NCBI GenBank assembly: GCA_034409565.1
Contig: DAOUMS010000010.1
Coordinates: 1-20,977 of the forward strand
Direction: 5' to 3'
DNA length: 20,977 bases
From: E44-bin89 sp034409565
GTDB taxonomy: Bacteria; Chloroflexota; Dehalococcoidia; Dehalococcoidales; RBG-16-60-22
The notes below the pieces were generated by a model. The model had not been told where the DNA came from, ran no database searches, and worked only from the letters and a program-made list of their open reading frames with translations. Of this stretch, positions 6,270-13,067 are shown in pieces (positions within the stretch are counted from its first letter, which is position 1; each line of letters starts with the position of its first letter). The translations under genes and the position numbers were made by a program.

Positions 6270-6932
6270 ATGGTAAAAAAAGGCAAATCGCTTTTTGATA
6301 GCCTGGCTCCAGAATATGACGCCTGGTTCGAGCATGAAGGCAAACTCATCTTCGATATTGAAGTCAGGGCCTTTCAGGAGGTGCTTCCCCTGTTACCCAG
6401 GCCCTGGCTGGAGGCCGGCGTGGGCAGTGGCCGCTTCGCCCAGGCGCTAAAAATCGAGACCGGAATCGACCCTTCAGCTAGACTGCTTGCGCTGGCCAAG
6501 AAGCGCGGCATAACCGGTTTTTTAGCCAGAGGAGAGGAAAAGATTTTTGACGCCGGGACCTTCGGCACCGTATTTCTGATTGTGACCCTTTGCTTTGTCG
6601 ATTCGCCCCTTGAGGTCCTCCGGGAAGCCCACCGTATATTGAAAGAGGGCGGTAAGGTAGTGCTGGGTCTGGTATTGCAAGATAGCCCCTGGGGAAAATT
6701 CTACCTGAAGAAAAAGAGGGAAGGACACCGCTTTTACCAGCACGCCACCTTCTACAGCTATCAGGCGGTGTCGGACCTTTTGGAGCGCACGGGATTTAAA
6801 ATCGAGAAGGTACTTTCCACCCTCTTTCAGAAGCCCGGTGCCGTAACCGAAATGGAATCTCCCCTCGGGAAATTCCACCGCGACGCGGGTTTCACCATAG
6901 TGATAGCCCGGGAAATCGGCCAAGGAGAATAA
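6270..6932 (+). CDS. SAM-dependent class I methyltransferase (Methyltransf_11 type)
   Basis: The product has 220 residues. It begins 'LFDSLAPEYDAWFEHEGKLIFDIEV', the usual entry helix of ubiE-like methyltransferases, followed by the SAM-binding motif I LEAGVGSGRFAQAL, 'GIDPSARLLALAKKRG' (motif II) and 'EAHRILKEGGKVVLGLV' (motif III). The ATG is preceded by AAGGAT at 6256-6261. It starts 12 bases after mrp and ends 19 bases before the radical SAM gene, so it is in the same run. The substrate is unknown; a small-molecule or metal/metalloid substrate is possible given the neighbours, but nothing in the sequence proves it. Confidence 0.85.
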   Translation: MVKKGKSLFDSLAPEYDAWFEHEGKLIFDIEVRAFQEVLPLLPRPWLEAGVGSGRFAQALKIETGIDPSARLLALAKKRGITGFLARGEEKIFDAGTFGTVFLIVTLCFVDSPLEVLREAHRILKEGGKVVLGLVLQDSPWGKFYLKKKREGHRFYQHATFYSYQAVSDLLERTGFKIEKVLSTLFQKPGAVTEMESPLGKFHRDAGFTIVIAREIGQGE

Positions 6933-6951
6933 GCCAACTTAAAGCAAAAAG

Positions 6952-7731
6952 ATGGGCGATAATTCTATTATCTATGGGCCAGTACCATCGTGGCGCCTGG
7001 GCAGGTCCCTCGGCGTGGACCTCCTGTCCACGGAAGGCAAGACCTGTTCTTTTGATTGCGTTTACTGCCAGCTGGGAAGGACCGTTCACCCGTTAGCCGA
7101 ACGCAAGCAATTTGTTACCATACCCAGGTTGGCCGAGGAGCTGCAACGGGTCAAAGGAGTAGCTGCTGACTATATCACCTTCTCTGGAGTCGGCGAGCCC
7201 ACGTTAGCCGTTAATCTTGGTGAAGCCATAACACTGGCCAGGTCTGTTCTGGGGTTCCCGGTAGCGGTGCTCACCAATTCCTCACTCATGACCACCGAGG
7301 CCGTCCGTTACGACCTCGGTCTGGCGGATATGGTCGTAGCCAAAGTAGATGCCCCCAGTGAAGAGCTATTTCGCCAGATTAACCGGCCAATTATTGAATG
7401 CCGCCTGGAGGGGATTACTCAAGCTATCAAACTCTTCCGAGAGCAATATAAAGGAAAGCTGGCGCTGCAGATGATGTTCATCGATGCCAATAAGCATTAT
7501 GCTAAAAAAATGGCGGCAATAGCGGCGCAGCTTTCCCCGGACGAGGTGCAGCTTAACACACCACTGCGCCCGTGTCCCATCCGACCTTTGACTCCTGAAG
7601 TCATTGCCGACATAAGCGGCGCTTTTAACAGCCTGAAGAACGTGGTCACCGTTTATGAAGCCCCGAGGCCAGAAGTCATCCCGCTGGACTTAAAGGAAAC
7701 CTTAAAACGTCGTCCCAAGCTCAATATATGA
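6952..7731 (+). CDS. Radical SAM protein, COG0731-like
   Basis: The product has 259 residues. The radical SAM cluster motif is C32-x3-C36-x2-C39 in CSFDCVYCQLGRT. The protein opens IIYGPVPSWRLGRSLGVDLL, the hallmark of a bacterial COG0731-related family that normally has GPVPSRRLG; here the first Arg of that motif is Trp. The 'TFSGVGEPTL' block is the glycine-rich SAM-binding motif. Archaeal COG0731 relatives make wyosine bases, but the bacterial branch has no firm function. No clear Shine-Dalgarno is directly upstream; CAAGGAGAA at the end of the previous gene is about 23 bases away, so translation may be coupled. As the last gene in the run it may modify or assemble the cluster or its protein carrier. 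Confidence 0.85.
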   Translation: MGDNSIIYGPVPSWRLGRSLGVDLLSTEGKTCSFDCVYCQLGRTVHPLAERKQFVTIPRLAEELQRVKGVAADYITFSGVGEPTLAVNLGEAITLARSVLGFPVAVLTNSSLMTTEAVRYDLGLADMVVAKVDAPSEELFRQINRPIIECRLEGITQAIKLFREQYKGKLALQMMFIDANKHYAKKMAAIAAQLSPDEVQLNTPLRPCPIRPLTPEVIADISGAFNSLKNVVTVYEAPRPEVIPLDLKETLKRRPKLNI

Positions 7732-7749
7732 AATACAGGTGTTTTATCG

Positions 7750-7755
7750 TATAAT
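7750..7755 (+). promoter_or_regulatory. Possible -10 element before the flavoprotein gene
   Basis: A perfect TATAAT lies 37 bases before the ATG of the flavoprotein gene. No good -35 box is at 16-18 bases upstream, so the site is only a candidate for independent transcription of that gene. Confidence 0.3.
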
Positions 7756-7791
7756 ACTTCAACAATGTAAAGTGCAGAAAGGAAAATTACA

Positions 7792-9141
7792 ATGGAAAAG
7801 CATGAACTGGTAATTATCGGCGGTAGCGCCGCCGGCATACAAGCCGCAATGTGTACCCAGAAACACCATGGCCTGAAAGATATCCTCGTTATACGCATGG
7901 AAGAAAAGGCCATGGTCCCCTGCGGAATCCCCTACATATACGGCACACTGGGCGCGGTGGAGAAGAACATCATGCCGGATAAGCTGCTCGGCGAGGCCAA
8001 GCTCAAAATCGGTGAGGCAATCTCGATTAACCGCGAGGGTAAAACGGTTAAGCTGAAGGATGGGAGCGAGGTAGGCTATAACAAGCTGGTAATAGCCACA
8101 GGCTCAAATCCTATGCAGCCCCCTATCCCGGGAATAGACAAAAAGAGAGTCTGGTTTGCCTGGAAGAATACGGATTACCTGGAGGAACTCGCCAAAGCCA
8201 TCGACGGGGTTGGTGACATAGTGGTTATCGGCGGGGGGTTCATCGGGTTGGAGTTCGCTGACGAGTGCCGCAAGCGGGGTCACCGTATCACCGTTGTAGA
8301 GCTTCTTGAGCATTGTTTGCAGCTGGTCTGCAGTACGGACCTTTGCATCCGTGCCGAAGAGGCATTAAAGGAACACGGTATCAATATAATCACCGGAAAC
8401 GGCGTGAAATCCATCAATGGCACCGATAAAGCGGAATCAGTAACTCTGCAGAGCGGCGAGCAGATACCGTGCGATATGGTGATTATCGGCATTGGTGTGG
8501 TTCCCAATATCAAAATAGCCCAAGATGCGGGCCTGGAAATAGGCCCCACGAAAGGCATAAAGGTAGACGAATTCCAGAGGACTACCGACCCGGACATCTT
8601 CGCCGTGGGCGATTGTGCCGAGAAATACTCCTTTTTCAATGGGCTACCGGTGCCGGTACGCCTTGCTTCGGTGGCCACCCGGGAAGGTAAAATCGCCGCC
8701 GCCAACCTGTTTCAACCACAGTGGCGCAACATAGGAACCATCGGCGTCTTCTCCACCGTGATGGGAGATACCGCCATGGCTATGGCCGGCCTGACGGACA
8801 GGAAAGCGCAGGAGCTCGGCTATGATGTCGTCATAGGTGAAGCCCAGGCTGCCTCCAAGCATCCCGGAACAATGCCGGATACACATCCCATGAGAGTGAG
8901 GCTGGCCTTTGACCGCAGGTCGGGTAAAATACTGGGCGGCTGCGCCTGCTGCACTCACGCTGTCGGTGAGGTCGCCAACATAATCGCGGCGGCTATCGTG
9001 AATGAAATGACCATGGAACAGATTGCCATGTTCCCCATGGGCACCCATCCCTGGCTGACCGCATCACCTCTGGCATATCAGTTCACCGATGCTGCCAGTG
9101 ACGCCCTGCACAAAGTTAAAGGCGTAGCTCGGGTTGAGTAA
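7792..9141 (+). CDS. FAD-dependent pyridine nucleotide-disulfide oxidoreductase, CoA-disulfide reductase/NADH oxidase-like
   Basis: The product has 449 residues, the usual length for the CoA-disulfide reductase/NADH oxidase group. The FAD-binding start is IIGGSAAGIQAA (G10-x-S-A-A-G15), the NADH-binding loop is VVIGGGFIGLEFADE, and the second FAD motif is FAVGDCAEKY. Cys44 in VPCGIPY corresponds to the single redox-active cysteine of this group, which typically reduces CoA disulfide, polysulfide or oxygen. The C-terminal domain contains an extra cluster C384-x-C386-C387 (GGCACCTH), not a standard feature that I recognise. AGAAAGGA precedes the ATG. It is 60 bases after the radical SAM gene and 189 before the thiamine-diphosphate gene. 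A thiol/sulfur-metabolism role is inferred from the family. Confidence 0.85.
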   Translation: MEKHELVIIGGSAAGIQAAMCTQKHHGLKDILVIRMEEKAMVPCGIPYIYGTLGAVEKNIMPDKLLGEAKLKIGEAISINREGKTVKLKDGSEVGYNKLVIATGSNPMQPPIPGIDKKRVWFAWKNTDYLEELAKAIDGVGDIVVIGGGFIGLEFADECRKRGHRITVVELLEHCLQLVCSTDLCIRAEEALKEHGINIITGNGVKSINGTDKAESVTLQSGEQIPCDMVIIGIGVVPNIKIAQDAGLEIGPTKGIKVDEFQRTTDPDIFAVGDCAEKYSFFNGLPVPVRLASVATREGKIAAANLFQPQWRNIGTIGVFSTVMGDTAMAMAGLTDRKAQELGYDVVIGEAQAASKHPGTMPDTHPMRVRLAFDRRSGKILGGCACCTHAVGEVANIIAAAIVNEMTMEQIAMFPMGTHPWLTASPLAYQFTDAASDALHKVKGVARVE

Positions 9142-9228
9142 CGCTACTAATTATGCGGTCGTTAATATAACAACTTCAAAGCGATAACTTTACACTAAAT
9201 AATTTAGAGAGGAGCTGCCATGGTTCTT

Positions 9229-9315
9229 CTCTTTATTTTTACGACGTTAACCGAGGTAAAGATATTGATTGCAGAACGGTGGAAGGGGTACAATCAGTTT
9301 CGACCGCACAGTGCA
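9229..9315 (+). pseudogene. Relic of an IS3-family transposase C-terminus
   Basis: The frame that leads into the thiamine-diphosphate gene encodes FIFTTLTEVKILIAERWKGY followed by NQFRPHSA. This is the pattern at the end of IS3-family OrfB integrases ('E.F.TL.EAK.LIE.WR..YN..RPHSAL'). Only about 29 residues survive, with no catalytic DDE residues, no inverted repeats that I can see, and a stop in frame at 9205-9207. It is in frame with the following gene, so an annotation starting at ATG 9220 would fuse it on artificially. Confidence 0.6.
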
Positions 9316-9330
9316 AGGAGGAAGGCAATC

Positions 9331-11001
9331 ATGAATGCTTGGGAAGCGATGGTAAACATGATAAAGGCAGAAGGCATTGAGTATATCTTCGGCATCGGTG
9401 ACTCCGGCCTGCAACTCTATGCGGAAAAGGTCGACGGCGTTAAGACTATCAACCTGCGCTATGAGGGGTCGGCGCCTTTTATGGCTATGGCGTATGCCAG
9501 ATTGAGCGGCAAGCCGGGCGTGTGCACCGCCAGCGTCGGGCCAGGGACGGCCAACCTGCTTCCCGGGGTTCTTGAGGCGTATTCTGGCTGCTCACCAGTG
9601 GTGATAATCAATGCCGCCAACTCGCAAAAAACATATGGACTGGGGGAATTCCAGGAGACAGACCAGATAGCCATGATGCAGCCGATAACCAAGTGGAGCG
9701 CCCGAATACCCTACACTGAGAGGATACCGTGGTTTATGCGCCGGGCTTTTTCCATTGCTATTAACGGGCAGCCGGGACCTGTCTTTCTGGAGATGCCCTA
9801 CGATGTAAGTGGTAAGACCCGCTGGGACTTAAACGACATCGGGACGCCACAGTATTTGCCCGCAAGGAAAATTCGCTCCAGCGGTGACCCAGAGCTAATC
9901 AAAGAGGCGGTAAAGTTACTTTTGAAAGCGAAAAAACCGGTGGCCGTCTCCGGGAACGGAACGGTACAGTCGGGGGCTGCGGAAGAGTTCCGACGGTTCA
10001 TCGAGCTACTGGGTATCCCATTCCTCACTTCTCCGGGAGGGAGAGGCATTCTCCCCGAGACCCACCCGCTGGCCCTGGGAGTATGCGGCTACTACCGCAC
10101 CAAAGTCGGCAGGGAAGTCTATTCCGATGCCGACCTGGTCTTAACCATCGGCACCCGGAACGAAAGCTACAGCACGCACCAGTGGCGTGACTTCCCCGAA
10201 GGGGCGAAGTTCATCCAGGTGGACATCAGCCCGTTTGAGATAGGCCGGAACTGGCTACCGGATGTCGGCATTGTCGGCGATGCCAAACTTGTCCTGAAAC
10301 AGCTCATTGAGGCGGTCAGGAGTGACGTGAAAGCGGCCAGGGGTTACCTGGAGATGCCCAGAGTGAAGGAGATACTCAAGGCCAAGGAGGCGTTTGAGAA
10401 AGAGGTGGCAGCGGAGTGCCTGGTAGAGGAAATCCCGATACCGGCCAAGCGGGCCATCTATGAGACGAGCCAAGTATTCGGGGAGAATACCGTACTGGTG
10501 AGCGAGAACGGTTCGCAGGACACCTGGTCATACTGCTGGCCGTATTACAAGGTGCAGGAAGGCGCCGAGTGTGTGCCTGTTGCCGAGCAGACCTGCATGG
10601 GCATGGGGGTAGTCGGTGCCATCGCTGCCAGACTGACCAGACCGGAGAAAAACGTGGTCTGCGTCACCGGCGACGGCGCCTTCCAGATGTACATGAAAGA
10701 ACTGCCGACCGCCGCCCAGTACCGGGCAGGCTGCACGTGGCTGGTATTGAACAACTCAGCGTTCGGCTGGGTAAAGCACCACCAGATGACATGGGCCGGC
10801 TGGGATACCGTCAGCTTCCAGGTTCAGCCCGACTTCGTTAAATGGGCCGAGGCATGCCAGTGCTACGGGAAGCGAGTGGAGAAAGCGTCCGAGCTTAAAC
10901 CAGCCCTGGAAGAGGCACTGAGGGCTAACCGGGCAGGGAAACCCGCGGTCGTTGACGTGGCCGTTGGGCTTGAGATGACGCACTTCAAACGGGCGGAATA
11001 A
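9331..11001 (+). CDS. Thiamine-diphosphate-dependent enzyme of the acetolactate synthase/benzoylformate decarboxylase superfamily
   Basis: From ATG 9331 the product has 556 residues, the normal length. The N-terminal PYR domain has 'GIEYIFGIGDSG' and Glu45 in RYEGSAPFMA, the conserved cofactor-activating Glu that glyoxylate carboligase lacks. The middle domain follows, and the PP domain has the ThDP motif GDG (447-449) with NN at 474-475. ATG 9331 is chosen because AAGGAGGAAGG sits directly upstream; the in-frame ATG 9220, which also has a ribosome-site-like GAGAGGAG, would add 37 residues derived from a transposase relic. The enzyme probably decarboxylates or ligates a 2-keto acid in the cytoplasm; acetolactate synthase, oxalyl-CoA decarboxylase or a new activity cannot be told apart from the sequence alone. 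The FAD-independent type is not excluded. Confidence 0.85.
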   Translation: MNAWEAMVNMIKAEGIEYIFGIGDSGLQLYAEKVDGVKTINLRYEGSAPFMAMAYARLSGKPGVCTASVGPGTANLLPGVLEAYSGCSPVVIINAANSQKTYGLGEFQETDQIAMMQPITKWSARIPYTERIPWFMRRAFSIAINGQPGPVFLEMPYDVSGKTRWDLNDIGTPQYLPARKIRSSGDPELIKEAVKLLLKAKKPVAVSGNGTVQSGAAEEFRRFIELLGIPFLTSPGGRGILPETHPLALGVCGYYRTKVGREVYSDADLVLTIGTRNESYSTHQWRDFPEGAKFIQVDISPFEIGRNWLPDVGIVGDAKLVLKQLIEAVRSDVKAARGYLEMPRVKEILKAKEAFEKEVAAECLVEEIPIPAKRAIYETSQVFGENTVLVSENGSQDTWSYCWPYYKVQEGAECVPVAEQTCMGMGVVGAIAARLTRPEKNVVCVTGDGAFQMYMKELPTAAQYRAGCTWLVLNNSAFGWVKHHQMTWAGWDTVSFQVQPDFVKWAEACQCYGKRVEKASELKPALEEALRANRAGKPAVVDVAVGLEMTHFKRAE

Positions 11002-11044
11002 GACCTGACCTGTACCTGAGTGACGATTATTCAGGGAAGAGGCC

Positions 11045-11716
11045 CTAAGTTGATTGAACTATGCTGTCCAGCCTTTCCTTCAGGCGCTGTACCGACAAAC
11101 GGGCGCTGGACGTGATGGGTACTTTACGGCTGGTCTCAGGGACCTGTTTCAAGACCCTTTCCATGGAGGGCTGGGGTATCACGATTACCGCGACTTCATC
11201 CATCATCTGGTTCAGGTGCTCGATAACGATGCGGTCGTGAGTGGGCCAATCACCGCGCCACATGGCGTCAAAAGCCCCCGGACACAGTGATGTCTTTACT
11301 TCAGCTTTCTTTCCATTGAGGGTTGCTTGTTCCTGCATTAGCTGCAAAGCGGATGCCAGCATGCCGGGATGAGTCCCCAAGATACCAATGCGGTCACTCA
11401 TGCCCATCACCTCATCAACCATGATTTCAAGCACCGACATGACGGGAACATTGACCGCCTCGCCAACCTCGTCGACCAGACGGCCAAAAGCGGTGCAGGT
11501 GAGCAGCACAATTTCTGCCCCCGACTCTTCCGCGAAAGAGGCCAGCGTTTTTAACCGCCGCAGGACACGCCCGCGTGATTGTTCGTCCGCCATGAATGGC
11601 AGCCCCTCGTCAACAAGGTGGACAACTTCCACACCGGGCATGATTTCAGAAATCAAATCGTTAAACAACCGAACGTTAAAACTACCGGCATGAACCATGC
11701 CTACTTTGCGTCCCAT
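11045..11716 (-). CDS. Asp/Glu/hydantoin racemase superfamily protein with one catalytic Cys missing
   Basis: The product has 223 residues. The first catalytic cysteine is present as Cys74 in LLTCTAFGRL, and 'SDRIGILGTHPGML' is the typical start of the second half-domain. Where the second cysteine should be, around residue 181-184, the sequence is VIVIPQPSM, so the two-cysteine pair of a cofactor-independent racemase is incomplete. Relatives with a single cysteine include arylmalonate decarboxylase, which retains the other one of the pair. This protein may therefore be a decarboxylase, isomerase or a one-sided racemase rather than a normal one. GGAGG is 7 bases before the ATG on the minus strand. 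It converges on the thiamine-diphosphate gene, with 43 bases between the stops. Confidence 0.8.
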   Translation of the reverse strand: MGRKVGMVHAGSFNVRLFNDLISEIMPGVEVVHLVDEGLPFMADEQSRGRVLRRLKTLASFAEESGAEIVLLTCTAFGRLVDEVGEAVNVPVMSVLEIMVDEVMGMSDRIGILGTHPGMLASALQLMQEQATLNGKKAEVKTSLCPGAFDAMWRGDWPTHDRIVIEHLNQMMDEVAVIVIPQPSMERVLKQVPETSRKVPITSSARLSVQRLKERLDSIVQST

Positions 11717-11743
11717 CAGATACCTCCAATCCGAACTCTAACA

Positions 11744-11773
11744 ATTTAACCATTAATCTGATTCTTATTTCAA
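11744..11773 (-). promoter_or_regulatory. Candidate promoter of the racemase-family gene
   Basis: On the minus strand TTGAAA (plus 11768-11773) and TTAAAT (plus 11744-11749) are 18 bases apart, placing the start near 11737 and leaving a short leader that includes the Shine-Dalgarno. Both boxes are imperfect. Confidence 0.4.
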
Positions 11774-11795
11774 ATTGATAGAGCAAGTGATGCCG

Positions 11796-11817
11796 CCATA
11801 CCTCCTTATCGGTATGG
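11796..11817. promoter_or_regulatory. Inverted repeat between divergent promoters, possible operator
   Basis: CCATACC (11796-11802) and GGTATGG (11811-11817) are perfect 7-base arms with an 8-base gap. They lie 10 bases before the -35 box of the promoter for the small membrane protein and 22 bases behind the -35 of the racemase promoter, a good place for a shared regulator. No U-tract of note follows, which argues against a terminator. Confidence 0.45.
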
Positions 11818-11827
11818 TTTGAGCCTC

Positions 11828-11855
11828 TTGACATTCAAGGTAATAGTCTTATAAA
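11828..11855 (+). promoter_or_regulatory. Promoter for the small membrane protein
   Basis: TTGACA (11828-11833) and TATAAA (11850-11855) are separated by 16 bases. The expected start near 11862 leaves a leader of only about 13 bases before the ATG at 11875. Confidence 0.6.
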
Positions 11856-11874
11856 TTACGGTAAGACTAGAAAG

Positions 11875-12051
11875 ATGAATGCTGGAATAATTCTGGTTGC
11901 ATCAGGATTACTCCTTATTTTGTTGTCCGTGATTTTATTCTTATTGGCTTACATTATAAAAGGGAAAACCGCCCTGGCACGCTTCTGGTTTCTGGCCTTC
12001 TTCATCGGTGCCATCCTGGTTATGGCGGGTTTGCAACTTGGCATTGATTGA
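11875..12051 (+). CDS. Small two-helix membrane protein, 58 residues
   Basis: ATG 11875 to TGA 12049-12051 encodes 58 residues. The first segment, about residues 4-28 (IILVASGLLLILLSVILFLLAY), is a long hydrophobic helix; after a short basic loop (IKGKTALARF) comes a second helix, about residues 39-54. The loop charge suggests both ends outside and the loop in the cytoplasm. No family is recognised. The ribosome site is weak (AGAAAG), but a strong promoter begins 47 bases upstream and a hairpin follows 100 bases downstream, which supports a real gene. A role in membrane or envelope function is only a guess. Confidence 0.55.
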   Translation: MNAGIILVASGLLLILLSVILFLLAYIIKGKTALARFWFLAFFIGAILVMAGLQLGID

Positions 12052-12151
12052 ATAGATATAAAAACACCCTGATGCAAAGATACAGAAGGTTCATCCCTGA
12101 GCGTGTAAGTGAGTAACTCCTAATAATTTCATATAGGCGATTTAGCTCCAG

Positions 12152-12171
12152 GTGGTACTATAAAGTACCAC
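12152..12171 (+). terminator. Perfect 8-bp hairpin, possible terminator of the small membrane gene
   Basis: GTGGTACT, loop ATAA and AGTACCAC form a perfect stem-loop followed by TTTATCTTTT. The stem is short and only half G/C, and the T-run is interrupted, so it is a moderate Rho-independent terminator; a protein-binding palindrome is the alternative. Confidence 0.45.
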
Positions 12172-12285
12172 TTTATCTTTTATGGTGGCGGAAAGTTCGT
12201 TAGCAAAAATTTTAACAAGATTTAATATGAAGCCGGGTTGGGTTTTATGAGGTAAGCCAATTGCAACGATTTCTTACAATAACTA

Positions 12286-12314
12286 TTGACACTGTTGCTA
12301 CAGAGGCGTATATT
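12286..12314 (+). promoter_or_regulatory. Strong promoter for the coiled-coil repeat protein
   Basis: TTGACA (12286-12291) and TATATT (12309-12314) are 17 bases apart, giving a start near 12321 and a leader of about 46 bases. The hexamers and spacing are the same as at 20729-20757, so both genes may be expressed constitutively at similar levels. Confidence 0.65.
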
Positions 12315-12366
12315 AATGCTACCAAAATAATATGATTGACTCATGTTTTAAAGGAGGAAGTCGATT

Positions 12367-12930
12367 ATGAGGAGAAGAAGAAAGGAAGATGAAGGACAAG
12401 GCGAGGGTGCGGGGGCAGAGCAGCCAGAGATGGAGCAGGCTGAAGTTGAGGGGACTGAAACACAGCAAGAGGAGGTACAAGAGAGCAGCCTGGCCAAATT
12501 AGATGTCGTTACGAGCGAGAAAAAAGTAACCATGACGGCACCAGTAAAGGAGTATGAGGATTTTAAGAATAGCTTCAAGAGTATGATGGCTTCCTTCGCT
12601 AATTTTATGGAAGCTACCGGGCTGGAAATAGGCAAGGATGAAACCATCACCACAATTAATATGCTGAGAGTTGAACTTGACCAAATGAGAAAGGATTTGC
12701 AGTCGGAGCAAGACAAGATACGCGATGGATTAGTTCCTCGGAGTGAATTCGATGAGCTCAAGGCTGCTGCCGCGGCAGAAGAAGCCAAGAGGCGGGAGGA
12801 ATTTGTTCCTCGCAGTGATTTTGAAGAATTAAAAGCAGCTACTGAAGAAAGGGCTGCGAAGGCGAGCGAAGATTACGTCACTCGTGGGGAGTTTGAAAGG
12901 TTCAGGGCAGCGGTAAGAGAAGTAATTTAA
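12367..12930 (+). CDS. Charged coiled-coil protein with 24-residue tandem repeats, unknown function
   Basis: The product has 187 residues. It begins with a basic run MRRRRK and a long acidic Gln/Glu-rich part (to about residue 40), which is probably disordered. Residues 55-90 include 'VKEYEDFKNSFKSMMASFANFMEATG'. From residue 99 to the end there are four 24-residue units with the core V-P-R-S-E-F-D-E-L-K, starting at 99 (degenerate), 123, 147 and 171 (truncated); all are strongly helical. There is no signal peptide, membrane segment or enzyme motif. A perfect AAAGGAGGAAG and a strong promoter support the start. No family is recognised; a cytoplasmic structural or protein-binding role is plausible but unproven. 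Confidence 0.75.
   Translation: MRRRRKEDEGQGEGAGAEQPEMEQAEVEGTETQQEEVQESSLAKLDVVTSEKKVTMTAPVKEYEDFKNSFKSMMASFANFMEATGLEIGKDETITTINMLRVELDQMRKDLQSEQDKIRDGLVPRSEFDELKAAAAAEEAKRREEFVPRSDFEELKAATEERAAKASEDYVTRGEFERFRAAVREVI
12661..12927 (+). repeat. 72-base in-frame repeat units encoding 24-residue helical repeats
   Basis: Units start at 12661, 12733, 12805 and 12877, each 72 bases apart; the last is cut short by the stop. The second and third match well at protein level (VPRSEFDELKAA and VPRSDFEELKAA), the fourth is VTRGEFERFRAA and the first is MLRVELDQMRKD. Confidence 0.75.
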
Positions 12931-12980
12931 ACACCGACAAAACACGTTGTGTATGAGTAAGATTGAACAGTATCTGGCTT

Positions 12981-13008
12981 TTGATAGAACCTGATTGAGG
13001 CATTAAAT
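12981..13008 (+). promoter_or_regulatory. Candidate promoter for the membrane-anchored protein
   Basis: TTGATA (12981-12986) and TTAAAT (13003-13008) are 16 bases apart. A second possibility is TTGAAG at 13017-13022 with TATTCA at 13041-13046. Neither is strong. Confidence 0.3.
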
Positions 13009-13067
13009 CCTTATCATTGAAGTTAATTATAGTGATTCGATATTCAACTTAAAGGGGGCACTTAATA

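Larger units (their letters stand above)
12052..12366. other. Intergenic stretch of 315 bases with a hairpin and a promoter
   Basis: This gap is AT-rich and holds an 8-bp hairpin (12152-12171), a strong promoter (12286-12314) and the Shine-Dalgarno AAAGGAGGAAG of the next gene. The only short frame I found, 22 codons from ATG 12182, has no ribosome site. No RNA gene was recognised. Confidence 0.7.

Noticed and set aside
9220..9330. Longer start of the thiamine-diphosphate enzyme at ATG 9220, despite a GAGAGGAG in front
   Set aside because: The added residues look like an IS3 transposase end, and ATG 9331 has a better ribosome site and gives the normal family start.
12182..12250. 22-codon frame in the gap before the coiled-coil gene
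   Set aside because: No ribosome site, no conserved feature, and it lies downstream of the hairpin and upstream of the real promoter.
12727..12745. LVPRS resembling a thrombin cleavage site in the coiled-coil protein
   Set aside because: It is the start of a 24-residue repeat that recurs; the resemblance is chance and this is not an engineered tag.
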